A DNA stretch of 64,000 nt, taken from the NCBI RefSeq assembly GCF_037975245.1, contig NC_092580.1, forward strand, positions 16,318,001 to 16,382,000, written 5' to 3'. Source of the stretch: Apostichopus japonicus. Its lineage: Eukaryota > Echinodermata > Holothuroidea > Aspidochirotida > Stichopodidae. The position numbers were made by a program, and so were the translations under genes. A model generated the notes under the pieces. The model ran no database searches, had not been told where the DNA came from, and saw only the letters and a program-made list of their open reading frames with translations. This document shows, in pieces, positions 40,101-49,180 of the stretch (its first letter is position 1; each line of letters opens with the position of its first letter).

Positions 40101-42712
40101 TCGGGCAACTAGTACACAAAGCCTACACAAAAGATGAAGTGTGTAGGGGCAGCCCTTGTATGTAATGCATTGTCCATCATTTGTGTGTTCTAGTGGATAT
40201 TTGATATATATGTATATATATAAAGCTGGCCTACACTAGACAGCTCATTGTGCGATCACAAACTCTATCATACACTTTCAGCATGTTTTTTTTTAAGAAG
40301 TCAGGCTCATGTCTGAATAAGTTATAGTAATGAGGAACAGTGACAAGTAATATAGTAAATTGTTTTCTACAGGTCCACCAGATCCACCTACAGCTGTTGA
40401 TGTTGTACTGGAAGAGTTTCTGGCAGAACTCTCATGGATACCCGGCGACGAGCATAACAGCCCTACGACTGGTTATGTGATAGAATCAAAGACAAACCAT
40501 CGGCCAAACTGGATGGAAGAGAGGACGGGTAATCCTTGACTTTATTTTGAAATCATAGCTCTTATAAATCTGATTTAATAGAGGGATTCCATCCCCTCCG
40601 ATGAAAGCTTAACTATAAGATGAGGAGATAAGGTAATCGTCTGTCATCGCCTCAATCCTAGTTTCAATCTATGCTGCCCTGGGAAATTGTCATGGCTTTC
40701 ATGATCATATGATAACATCTTTCCTTTCGGTATGGCATATTTCATGGCAGATACAGTGCTTCAAAATTACATTGTCTAGTTGGGGACTGAAATGAAGCAA
40801 ATTTAATGACTATCAGCACCATTAATATGAACTGTGCCGCCCGGAATTAGCTGTCATTTAAAATCTTACTGCCTAATAATTATGGAACGGGATATGAGGT
40901 TTATAGCTTAGTTGGTGAATCAGTAGAATGTTGATGTATTTCTTGGATACCTCTGAATTTAAATTCAACTTGAGCATGGTTAAAAGCATATTGCCTACTA
41001 ATTATGGCATGGGATATCAGGTTAACTTAGTTGGTGAATTATTAGAGTGGAGTCAATGTATTCTTGGATACCTGTGAATTTAAATTTAACCTGAGCATGG
41101 TTACTCTGTGTAGCTACTACTTTCTTTTGTGCTGGCGAGAGGTAATTAAAAAAACAGACCAAACAGATTAAGAATTTTAGAAATAATATGCTTTTGCATC
41201 CTACAGTGCCTTTCAATCATAAGGTCCCCAGTTCGAGTCACTCCAAGATTAATGTATGTCTCCCAGTTACAGAGTTGTTGACAATTGACAATTCATAATC
41301 ATGGACGTTAAATATGAATGTAAGAGACTGACTTCGGTCAGCTTGCGGCTTTGATAAGTCAATGAGGCTTCTTCGCGAGTTCCTGCTTGCAGGAGGATCT
41401 AAAATACATACAAACATACAATAAGTAAATATAGATAAATCTATATATTCATGCATCCTGTACACACTATAAGCTCAGTACAAAAGTTGTCCTTTGTACT
41501 TTTATGTTGAATGTTTGTGCATTTTCCTGCATTTTTAGTGAATTCTATCTCTACAACGGTCACTATCAGTGAACTTTCACCTTGGAGTACCTACCAGTTT
41601 AGAGTCAGCGCCATGAGTGCACGTGGTGTGGGGGAACCAAGCGCACCATCAGCCGAGGTGGTAACAGAACCAGCAGGTAAGTTACAGATGGTTGGAATTA
41701 ATTGCAGATTCCCATAAGGAACGTTATGTTTCCCTTACCTTTGCAGCTATTAGAACATCAAAGTGAAAAACAGGGGAAAACTCACGAACTACTCTTTTTA
41801 AAAAGGTTTTCTTTACTCTATCACCCCATTTAACAACCTTTATCATAACGTGTAAGTTATTGTAGCGTTTCTACTTTTCAATCGGGGAAAAACTAAGCAA
41901 GTACAGAAGTATTGTACGCAGAGTACCCATCGATACGTGTTAGTGCCAGGCATGATTAAAAGTGCTAATTGTCCCAGTTTATCTAATTGAAAGATGCAGA
42001 TTTCTATTAAAGAGTGATGAAGATATTATAGCCTCTTCTCTCGTTCCTTTCAAATGCCACAGAGCCAAGCGTATCTCCGACTGATATTTCTGGCGGTGGG
42101 GGTAACCAAGGAGACTTGAGAATTACCTGGCAGGTTAGTCCGCATTCGTATTTGTTGTACAATGAAAAGGAAATTTGTGAACATGAACTCTTTGACATAT
42201 TTTGTCAGATATTCCAATACTACATATGCACAGGTTTGTGCGACAATAAGTTATAAATTCCATATGTGTCAAGTTCATCTACAGCCCAAAAAGTAGCCAA
42301 CATTTATCTTTGTCCACATTTTTTTTCTGCAAGGTTAAATTTTCATTTTTTCTTCAGAGAATTAGGCCTGCCTCTAGTTTTGTTTGGAGTTTTGTTTTTG
42401 CAGATTTTTCTTTTCATGATTTTGATTGACATCCTGCAAGTTATTAGCTTTGAATTCAAATTAAAGCCATGGTGTGAAACCTTGTAATTCAATTACTTTA
42501 TATATTGCTTAGATTCTTCCTCAGTCCTTATGAGGTTTAGTCTGCAAAGGGATTTCATTCTCCTCCTCCTCCTCCTCCTCCTCCTCCTCCTCCTCCTCCT
42601 CCTCCTCCTCCTCCTCCTCCTCCTCCTCCTCCTCCTCCTCCTCCTCCTCCTCCTCCTCCTCCTCCTCCTCCTCCTCCTCCTCCTCCTCCTCCTCCTCCTC
42701 CTCCTCCTCCTC

Positions 42713-42743
<31 letters not shown>

Positions 42744-45700
42744 TCCCCTTCTCCCCCCTCCTCCTCCTCCCCCCTCCTCCCATCATTCTCCTCCTGATTT
42801 TTTATATTGTTTTTGTCATGCAGCCCCTGGATGGTGCAGATCAGAATGGGCCTGGAATTTATTACATTGTACACTGGAAGCAAGAGAGCAGTACTAATCA
42901 GTTTGCTACTGCTGAAGTCAGGACCGGTGAAAATATCCATATTGTGTCCAACATGCCAGTCTACACCCCCTATGAGGTCAAACTACAAGCTGGGAATGAA
43001 GCTGGAACCGGTCCAATCAGCGCAACTTCTATTGTTTACTCATATCAGGAAGGTTAGTTAGTGTAGGTTTTGTACTGCCTTGCATGGGCTGGGTAAATTA
43101 GCCATTGTTACTCCCATCAAGTAGGTTTGATACTTACTGTATGGTGCATGTAACACAAGGACTAGTGTTTGGTTGTTAAGACCATGCAAAGAATGGTCCA
43201 ATCAGTCAAACTCCTATCATTAGTCCATATCAGGAAGGTTAGTTATTATAAGGAATACATATATCAACAGGGTTCACACTTGGAATGTGTCAGTTGTTTT
43301 TCTGGTTGCTGTTTGGTTTTGTATCCAGGGTTCGATTTCCATATTTCCAATATTTTCTTGCATGAACAGTTCCTAAATTTTGATTAACAGTGTTTGCCCA
43401 GTAAGAAGCGATGTTTATTCATCTACGTGGGTAGTTTTTCTCATCAGGCTTGCATTATCAGAGTTTTAGTTAAAACATTGTTTTTAATTTAATAAAATCA
43501 TTTAATAAACAAAGTAGCAACAACATACTCAGGATGTATCATGTATTGATGAATGTTGCTAGCTGGACGGACGAAATGCTGCCATGTTTCGTTCCACCTG
43601 TATAAAGTTATTGAGGTTGTCCCATTCTTAACTCTATGTGGGGCAATTCACACACTAATTTTGCATTAAGAGTGTTGCATTGGCTGAGAGCCTGTGCACT
43701 GTCTGCTTAATAAACTCTGGTATTTTAGAAGTGGTTTTGAAAGAGGGAGTCCGAAGTTATATCCAAGTTTGTAGCAGTGATTTTATTTACAAACAACGGC
43801 TAGGCTAACGCTCACCCATGAGACTATGTAAGTCTATACCGGTACTGTAGAATACTTGCGTTTCGTTACTTGCGTAAATGTTTGATTTCGTGGTTTTCCA
43901 CGATTGCGGAAAACCGGAGGCACTTTGTGATTTTGAAATGATCAATGAAGCTACATGTTGAATAATTGGAAAGCAGTGTTTAATTAAGGAGTTCATATTT
44001 AGTAAACTCTGCTTTTGTGATTATATCGGTCAATTTCCGTGCCTTTTACACCCTGTCTTGTATCTTTTGCCTTATCTACTGAAGCAAAACTGGATTGAAA
44101 TGAGAATGGTGTGACCATTTATACATTTAAAATTATTCTTTTTATTTTTACAGCACCCACAGATGCTCCTACAATGGTGAATTCAAAATCATATTCAGAA
44201 ACAGAGTTGGTTCTTGAATGGGATCCTGTTGATGATAGTAACTTCCAAGGTGTTCTGACTGGTTACAGGGTAAGGTTCATATCAGATTTATATCATACTT
44301 GTCATACCTAAACTAAGTATAGTTTCCTATGTGTACTAAGTATACTTAGTGTACTAAGTATACTTCCTATGTGTACTAAGTATACTTCATATGTGTACTA
44401 AGTATACTAAGTCTACTCAGTGTACTAAGTATACATCCTCTGTGTACTCAGTATACTTCCTATGTGTACTAAATATTCTTCCTGTGTACTAAGTATACTT
44501 CCTATGTGTACTAAGTATACTTCCTATGTGTACTAAGTATACTTCCTATGTGTACTAAGTATACTTCCTATGTGTACTAAGTATACTTCCTATGTGTACT
44601 AAGTATACTTCCTATGTGTACTAAGTATACTTCCTATGTGTACTAAGTATACTTCCTATGTGTACTAAGTATACTTCCTATGTGTACTAAGTATACTTCC
44701 TATGTGTACTAAGTATGCTTAGCTATGTGTACTAAGTATACTTTGCTTCCATTAAAAAGTGGAACTATAGAGACATATGTAAAGAAACCAAAAAGAGAAA
44801 GTTAGAACATGTCACATCATGTGAGGTCAATTCAAGAGACTAACAACTTTCTTGAAATGAGTGAAGTAGCTGTATATATCATATTTCTATGAGAGACAAT
44901 TTTTGATTCTTTTCCAATTTTGGTAAACTTGGTGAAAGATGACCAATTACAAAACCGACAGAGAATGGGATAAAAAGATTAAAATTGGCACAAATAGTAG
45001 AATACAACCAAAATTCACTGAGATGACTGCCTCAGCCTAGCTCTTCCAGCTTGGAGACAAACACACAAAGGGGTCACTACCTTGACCTAGCTGAAGTTTG
45101 CTCATAGCAAATGCATGGAACCAAAGCTAAATTTACATGTGTAACTAGATCTGGGGTCAAAGGTAAATATTCAATCTATGTGATCTTTGACCCCATCCTT
45201 TCTTCATGGTTTGCCTAATACTGTTCTTTATTCTCTGGGTATGATTAGATATATTACTGGCCGCAAGGAACTTCTCAGGAAGAAGCTGACACAGTTGAAA
45301 CAGATGGAGTTGTAACCACAGCCATGCTGGAAGATTTAGAAGCTGCAACATCTTACTCTATAGTCATTGAAGCTCTCAGTGGCGGAGGAGAAGGGCCTGC
45401 TAGTATCGAAATAACCGGGACGACAAAGAAAATGGGTAAGGATGAGATCACAGATAGGATCCACCATTGGATGGGGGGAAAAATGAGTTCCGCATGATCT
45501 ATTATATTGAAAAAACCTGATCATCACTTGACCCGGTTATTGCATGGCTAAGAACTAAGTGAAAGACTCAGAACAAAAGTTTATAGGGGCAGTCTTGGAA
45601 TGACGAGAAGTATGAAAGTTTGGCGATATGTGTCTTGGACCATGCTTGCTGCTCTGTCTTGGACCATGAATAGTAGTTTTTTATAGTGATATTGATGGTA

Positions 45701-47850
45701 ATATTGTAGTGATATTAACAATCACTCACACAATATCACCTAGAATGAAGAGAAGTATGAAAGTTTGGCGATATGTGCGCTTGCTGCTCTGTCTTGGACC
45801 ATGGATAGTAGTATTTATAGTGATAGTGATATCCATGGTGATATTGTAGTGATATTAACAATCACTCGTACATTATGAGCATGAAGAGATACCACACGTA
45901 CAATATTAAACCGTTACATGCCGAGTAATTACATAGCAGTAACCACTGTTACTACATCTGCAGTTGTATATATCATTAGTAAATGATATTCATCAGTAAA
46001 TCATGGTCATATGAATTTAGAGTATGATGAGGCCACTGTAATTTAAATGTTAGTCAAACCAGTAGAGAGTTGTAGAAATGAATGATGTGCTAGAGGAGGT
46101 GGTGTGTTAAAGGTTTATTTTTTTTTAATTTTCAGTTATGTCTTGTGTTTCTTGTTAATTAATGCTTTTAGCTCCTTTGACTGCTCCACAAATTGAGAAA
46201 GCTGTAGTACAGAAAGATAACAGTGTGAAGTTAACATGGAACTCAATAACTACCGGAAGCACAGAAGAATCCTTGATTGGTTACAAGGTAGGTACGGGGA
46301 AAATAATATATGCCGTGTTGCATCACAAAATTGCTATACGACCATAGTATTTATTAAGAGACAAAATCAGAGGCCTTAAAAACTGCTACAAAAAAAAAAG
46401 AAAAAACATTATTCCTTCATGTAGACAGTACATTGTACCCATTTGTTTTATCTTGCAGTGTTCTGCAGAATTTATGGGTTGATATGGCTTTTATGGCTCA
46501 AAGTCAATATTTTGAGTGCAAGTAATTGTCTTTCCATATTTTGTATAATTTCCAAAGTATCCAACTTTCAGAGAGTTTACATGTCTGGAAGGCTCCTTTA
46601 ACAGAAAATGTGGAGATGACCTCACTAGCAGTTCAGAACATCACTGAATATCTATTTCATGATGAATATACAATAGAAAGTATTGTGATGTGACTATAAA
46701 CTGCCTATCATTTCCTTGTGTCTGTCACATGACAGTATCCATGTATGCTGTCTGATGCATAACATGTTGATAGTTGAACCAACTATTCAATCCACAATTG
46801 AATAATTTCTGGTGTGAATTAGAAACGTGGTAACCTAGAAATTGTGACACAATATAAATGTTTTTTGATTTTTTTCTTTGTAGAAATCATTTCTGGACTA
46901 GTTGTCCTACACATTAAATTTGCATTCTTTCTGTTCTTCATTTGCTGATCAAATATCTGTATTTTGATTTTCTTCAACTCTTTGTAGATATTGTTCTGGA
47001 AGCATGGAACATTCATGGACTCTGCTCTAAATGTGACAGTTCCCAAAGGTGTCACTTCATTTAAGCTGGAAAAGTTAGACCCGAAAACCACCTATTATGT
47101 CAAAGTACGAGCGTATAGTAGCGGAGGAGATGGGGCACTGAGTGACCAACAGGTTGTAGAAACAGGTATGCTATGAAAGCATTCTGCTATAATCCAGTAA
47201 GATAGTAAATATGAAGCAAGTTTTGTCGATAAGTGGGTATCATTTCATCCTTACATCACATATTAATGGGAAACATGGAATCAAACGGATTTGATATTGG
47301 CTGCAATATTTTGGGATGTTACCCATGTGGCTCTTGAAAATAAGTTTAAAAGATGATGCAAAGGTACTGAGTGTTATTAAGGTGTTCCTGAAGGGCAGGG
47401 GGAGAAGAGGGCACATGGAGGAGGGGAAAAGAGTGTACAGCAGGGGGAGGAGAGGGCACATGGGGGTGGGGAATGATATTGTACAGAATGTCAGTTTATT
47501 CTCCTTTTAAAAGTATTCCATCTGGAGTAAACCCTTGTTTGTCAAAATAATGGGAAGGGTAATATATTTGTCTTTTATCAAGGAGAAGAAATACTCTTGA
47601 AATGAAAGTATCTCTCAAACCAGTCTGAGATAATACGCTAACACGCTTGTTCTGTTCTCAGATATAGATATACTTTAAGTGCGTTTCTGGCATTTTATTT
47701 TCCTATAAGTGATACTACTTTTGCATTCTCTCTACAGGTAAACCTACGACTGGTTCTTTATCAGATGACGATAACGGTAATGGATGTACTATCAAATCTT
47801 TTACTTCCCTCATAGCATCACTGATTCTGATTTGTATCTTCGTCTTGTAA
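28051..47850 (+). CDS. CNTN: contactin-family GPI-anchored neural cell adhesion molecule (20 coding exons)
   Basis: The exons are 28051-28105, 28841-29134, 30413-30508, 32833-33039, 34174-34276, 34592-34779, 35624-35817, 36389-36470, 37641-37916, 38770-38933, 39504-39618, 40373-40528, 41539-41676, 42063-42133, 42824-43052, 44154-44269, 45249-45435, 46172-46287, 46988-47165 and 47738-47850. They total 3078 nt, or 1025 aa, close to the usual contactin length. The order is signal peptide, six Ig domains (aa 19-591), four FN3 domains (592-988) and a GPI signal. Diagnostic contactin motifs are CSPPDHYPG in Ig2, PAARGGSV in Ig5 and SGGGGNQGDL in FN2. All six Ig domains keep the Cys-Trp-Cys core. 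Every domain border is a phase 1 intron. The family mediates neuronal adhesion in cis and trans at the outer cell surface. The paralogue number cannot be assigned. No frameshift or stop was seen. Confidence 0.93.
28339..28373 (+). repeat. G-rich tract in intron 1, possible G-quadruplex
   Basis: It starts with an uninterrupted run of 12 G, followed by TTGGGG, TGTGGGG and TTGGGG. At least four G-runs of four or more with 2-3 base loops fit the intramolecular G4 pattern on the coding strand, so the pre-mRNA could fold the same way. Confidence 0.6.
28841..29134 (+). CDS. CNTN: contactin exon 2: Ig domain 1
   Basis: A single exon holds all of Ig1 (aa 19-116), phase 1 to phase 1. Core residues are Cys in LFCEAEG, Trp in ITWRKDG, and the DEGTYQC motif at the distal cysteine. 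It follows the signal peptide directly, so there is no N-terminal lectin segment as in insect contactin. Confidence 0.93.
30413..30508 (+). CDS. CNTN: contactin exon 3: first half of Ig domain 2
   Basis: It encodes aa 117-148, ending in SCSPPDHYPG. This closely matches the conserved SCSPPPHYPG of vertebrate contactin Ig2 and is one of the best family markers in the gene. The donor GTATTG is weak-looking but frame-consistent (phase 1). Confidence 0.92.
30577..30622. repeat. (GACA)n microsatellite in intron 3
   Basis: GACA tetranucleotides, mixed with AAAC and GATA, run for about 45 bp directly after exon 3. Confidence 0.9.
30968..31075 (+). mobile_element. 3' fragment of the same tRNA-SINE family (intron 3)
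   Basis: TTGACCAGGGTAATAGTGTGA, TGCGCCT and GGATATGTCTGTGCTTTATA align with the last ~100 bp of the SINE at 10100-10425. The copy is 5'-truncated and ends in an (ATT)n tail, as expected for target-primed insertion by a LINE partner. Confidence 0.8.
32302..32832 (+). repeat. three-copy ~179 bp tandem repeat ending at the exon 4 acceptor
   Basis: CCTACGATT occurs at 32312, 32491 and 32669. Each unit also contains ACACGCCCACC, GATACCTGTGTAGAAACATG and finally CTCTTCTTTTGA. In the last unit this is followed by ACAG and exon 4, so the working polypyrimidine tract and acceptor are part of the repeat. In units 1 and 2 the matching ends read GATATC and GATACC, without an AG at that point. Confidence 0.88.
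32833..33039 (+). CDS. CNTN: contactin exon 4: second half of Ig domain 2
   Basis: It encodes aa 149-217. Core residues are Trp in DVIWQKDN and the distal Cys in DEGLYHCLV. LRIRTTIDGRLCFANVE aligns with the contactin Ig2 segment ending in NLYIAKTE. Phase 1 on both sides. Confidence 0.92.
34174..34276 (+). CDS. CNTN: contactin exon 5: first half of Ig domain 3
   Basis: It encodes aa 218-251. SSPRVLVDVPDTTIKAGRDA leads to the first core Cys in LECFFSG. It ends in phase 2 at GTGAGT, the only phase 2 junction in the gene. Confidence 0.9.
34592..34779 (+). CDS. CNTN: contactin exon 6: second half of Ig domain 3
   Basis: It encodes aa 252-314. Trp lies in LQWRRKS and the distal Cys in DSGEYECLASN. 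It begins in phase 2, matching exon 5, and ends in phase 1. Confidence 0.92.
35624..35817 (+). CDS. CNTN: contactin exon 7: first half of Ig domain 4
   Basis: It encodes aa 315-379. APSWLQELEDTDIDIMSSL followed by WRCEAES parallels the contactin Ig4 start (a W-L dipeptide, then a W.C core). Trp lies in YEWYRNA. It ends in phase 0 at GTATGT. The open frame continues into the intron but leaves homology there. Confidence 0.92.
36389..36470 (+). CDS. CNTN: contactin exon 8: end of Ig domain 4
   Basis: It encodes aa 380-406. SAMYQCVARNEHG supplies the distal Cys. Phase 0 start, phase 1 end with GTGAGT. Confidence 0.92.
36530..36911. mobile_element. hAT-type MITE, 382 bp, in intron 8
   Basis: The terminal inverted repeats are CAGTGGCGGAGC and, in reverse, CAGTGGTGGAGC (11 of 12 identical). 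A perfect 8 bp target-site duplication GTCCATCT lies at 36522-36529 and 36912-36919. A GGGGGGCTGATGCCCCCC palindrome sits inside the left end. Internal sequence is non-coding. The ends and duplication length are typical of hAT elements. Confidence 0.92.
37225..37335 (+). repeat. three-copy ~35 bp tandem repeat in intron 8
   Basis: CCACCAATTATAAGCCAACT appears twice, followed by a variant copy with CCACCCATTATAAGCCAACT. The copies are separated by CAATATT-type linkers. Confidence 0.8.
37641..37916 (+). CDS. CNTN: contactin exon 9: Ig domain 5
   Basis: A single exon, phase 1-1, encodes aa 407-498. PAARGGSVLILC is the contactin Ig5 signature. Trp lies in IKWYRGS and the distal Cys in FGDYRCEATN. 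NVT in FNVTEE is a potential N-glycosylation site. Confidence 0.94.
38770..38933 (+). CDS. CNTN: contactin exon 10: first half of Ig domain 6
   Basis: It encodes aa 499-553. DATIVIGHDDVIQCGATADE holds the first core Cys and YIWLFDG the Trp. This parallels the contactin Ig6 pattern of a TWTLDD-type strand. Phase 0 end. Confidence 0.92.
39504..39618 (+). CDS. CNTN: contactin exon 11: end of Ig domain 6
   Basis: It encodes aa 554-591. MQGEYTCRAETSIDADMVSA gives the distal Cys and the T-x-x-D strand that is typical of contactin Ig6. Phase 0 start, phase 1 end. Confidence 0.92.
40373..40528 (+). CDS. CNTN: contactin exon 12: first half of FN3 domain 1
   Basis: It encodes aa 592-643. GPPDPPTAVDVV is the standard linker from Ig6 to FN3-1 in contactins. 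LSWIPGDEHNSP supplies the FN3 Trp. The donor is GTAATC. Confidence 0.9.
41539..41676 (+). CDS. CNTN: contactin exon 13: second half of FN3 domain 1
   Basis: It encodes aa 644-689. TTVTISELSPWSTYQFRVSA followed by GVGEPSAPS is the classic FN3 E-F-G strand pattern. Confidence 0.92.
42063..42133 (+). CDS. CNTN: contactin exon 14: start of FN3 domain 2
   Basis: This short exon (71 nt, aa 690-713) encodes EPSVSPTDISGGGGNQGDL followed by RITWQ. It matches the contactin P-S-V-x-P...SGGGG...L-x-I-x-W motif. Phase 0 end. Confidence 0.92.
42559..42794 (+). repeat. long (CTC)n pyrimidine tract before exon 15
   Basis: About 59 uninterrupted CTC triplets (42559-42737) are followed by an impure C-rich tail to 42794, about 30 nt upstream of the exon 15 acceptor. 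Read in other frames or on the minus strand it gives poly-Leu, poly-Glu or poly-Arg ORFs, which are artefacts. Confidence 0.95.
42824..43052 (+). CDS. CNTN: contactin exon 15: rest of FN3 domain 2
   Basis: It encodes aa 714-789. NGPGIYYIVHWKQ, VYTPYEVKLQAGNEAGTGP and IVYSYQEG match the contactin FN3-2 pattern (TPFEVK...N..G.GP and VYSAEE). The true acceptor is CATGCAG at 42817-42823, directly after the CTC tract. Confidence 0.92.
43180..43256 (+). pseudogene. relic copy of the 3' end of exon 15
   Basis: The segment repeats the end of exon 15 and its donor: GGTCCAATCAG, then an ACTCCTATC-like stretch, then CCATATCAGGAAGGTTAGTTA. In the exon 15 frame it reads NGPISQTPIISPYQEG but meets a stop just upstream and has no acceptor, so it is a partial, dead copy about 190 bp downstream of its source. 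Confidence 0.8.
44154..44269 (+). CDS. CNTN: contactin exon 16: first half of FN3 domain 3
   Basis: It encodes aa 790-828. APTDAPTMVNSKSYSETELV is followed by LEWDPVDDSNFQGVLTGYR, the FN3 A-C strands with the conserved W and G-Y. Phase 0 end at GTAAGG. Confidence 0.92.
44320..44742 (+). repeat. 22 bp minisatellite in intron 16
   Basis: The unit TGTGTACTAAGTATACTTCC plus TA is repeated about 18 times. The central 11 or so copies are nearly perfect and the edges are degenerate. Each unit contains the palindrome AGTATACT, so single strands could form many small hairpins. Confidence 0.93.
45249..45435 (+). CDS. CNTN: contactin exon 17: second half of FN3 domain 3
   Basis: It encodes aa 829-890. 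IYYWPQGTSQEEADTV, then MLEDLEAATSYSIVIEALSG and GGEGPAS, correspond to the vertebrate IRYWKAG...L.PNT.Y...V.A.N.AG.GP pattern. Confidence 0.92.
46172..46287 (+). CDS. CNTN: contactin exon 18: first half of FN3 domain 4
   Basis: It encodes aa 891-929. APLTAPQIEKAVVQKDNSV is followed by KLTWNSITTGSTEESLIGYK, which matches the contactin FN3-4 pattern L-x-W-x-x...ES-x-x-x-GYK. Confidence 0.92.
46988..47165 (+). CDS. CNTN: contactin exon 19: second half of FN3 domain 4
   Basis: It encodes aa 930-988. ILFWKHGTFMDSALNVTVPK (with an NVT glycosylation sequon), LDPKTTYYVKVRAYSSGGDG and ALSDQQVVE complete FN3-4. Confidence 0.92.
47738..47850 (+). CDS. CNTN: contactin exon 20: GPI-attachment signal and stop
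   Basis: It encodes aa 989-1025. A polar spacer with small residues (SDDDNGNGC) leads into a hydrophobic tail ending LIASLILICIFVL, then TAA. This is the layout of a GPI-anchor signal. The likely attachment site is among the N and G residues near aa 1002-1005. There is no cytoplasmic tail. Confidence 0.9.
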
Positions 47851-49180
47851 AACAAACAGCTAGTTTTTTCTCTTTCACCTTTGAGTGTTTTGAAATGATA
47901 CCTGAAAGCTAAGAGAGAGAGAGAGTGTGAAATTCCTCCTGGAGAGATGGCAGAGGATTGACCCAGCCCCCCCCCACCCTCATGTGAAGAGAAAAACTTG
48001 ACACACCGCCTCTCAGGTAACCATGGTAACTCCATGCAGCTGCAGAAAGTTTGATAGATACCAGCATTCATTCTTTTGAGGAGAAAATATAGGGTAACAT
48101 GGTATTTATAGGTTAGGAAACAGTGTAATATTATATATGCAGCATTAAATACTGTAGATTCATGGCAAGGTTTGACAGTTAATGTTAGAACCCCTTCTGT
48201 ACTGATACATAATCAATACCTATTATTACAAATTATCAAGATGCTTATAATCAAACTGTGCACTCCATTTTATTTATGGTAAATCAAAACTGAGTAGGAA
48301 GTCTTAACAAATGTTGAGTGATTTCTAGAGCCATGTTTGCAGATTTATCATGCGATCGCATCACATTTGCATGGTGTTTGTGTATGTGAATGCAGCATTA
48401 TAGTGGTTACCTGAGAAGTTGTTGCAGAGGTGACCTGAATTTATCAGTGAGCAGATAAATCATCTGTGACCAGAAGTAGATGTGACGTGGTATGATTAGA
48501 TGCTTTACTGATCAGACATGGATCTCTTGTCTGTAAAGCACTATTTATCGTGAAATGGTCTGTCATAAGTCTGTCATCAGTTACTATCGTAAGAGCATTT
48601 GTAACCACATTTGGTTCTGTGGTCAGTAAAAGATATGTTATCAGAAATTGACATTTTGATCAGATATTGATCAGTGATCAAATTAGTGATCTTCGATCAC
48701 AAAAAGTATTTGTGATCAGATTTGGTTCAGTTATGAAAAGAGGATTTGTGCTCAAGTACAGATTAGCCATTGCCAAAAGGAATAACCACCAGGATCAATT
48801 ATAAGATAGTTCTGTGGTCAGTAAATGGTCAAAGATCATATATAGGTCTGATCACTTAACATCTGCAATCAGATGTAGCATTGTGATCAGCATCGTGACC
48901 ACTTCTACATGTAATTAACGATTACGTCCATCATTTTGATATTGCATTAGTTGATGTGTTACTTTGAATGTGAGTTTTTAAATGTAACATAAAAATAGAG
49001 CATAAATACCCATTTATGACGTTTTCATCCTTGATGTGTGTGACTTCATGTTATCATTCACAACGAACGTACATCTTTGGTGATTTATACGAATCAACCA
49101 GTGCGATCTTAGGTGAGACTAACTCCCCTTTGGCATGAATTACCCAGTCTAGCAATAAAATACTATTTCATATTACAGTG
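47851..49180 (+). other. CNTN: probable contactin 3' UTR
   Basis: Non-coding sequence follows the stop. It includes a stretch at 48470-48900 with many TGATCA and GATCA words in imperfect repeats. The first good cleavage context is AATAAA at 49154 with a GT-rich stretch 30-60 nt beyond. A longer 3' UTR is possible because other AATAAA words lie further on (for example near 52660). Confidence 0.45.
49154..49159 (+). terminator. candidate polyadenylation signal for contactin
   Basis: AATAAA, followed by a T- and GT-rich element (49192-49222), lies about 1.3 kb after the stop codon. Confidence 0.4.

Noticed and set aside
42493-43057. Long ORFs of poly-Leu, poly-Glu and poly-Arg
   Set aside because: They are translations of the CTC microsatellite. 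Only the + strand part from 42824 is real coding (contactin exon 15).
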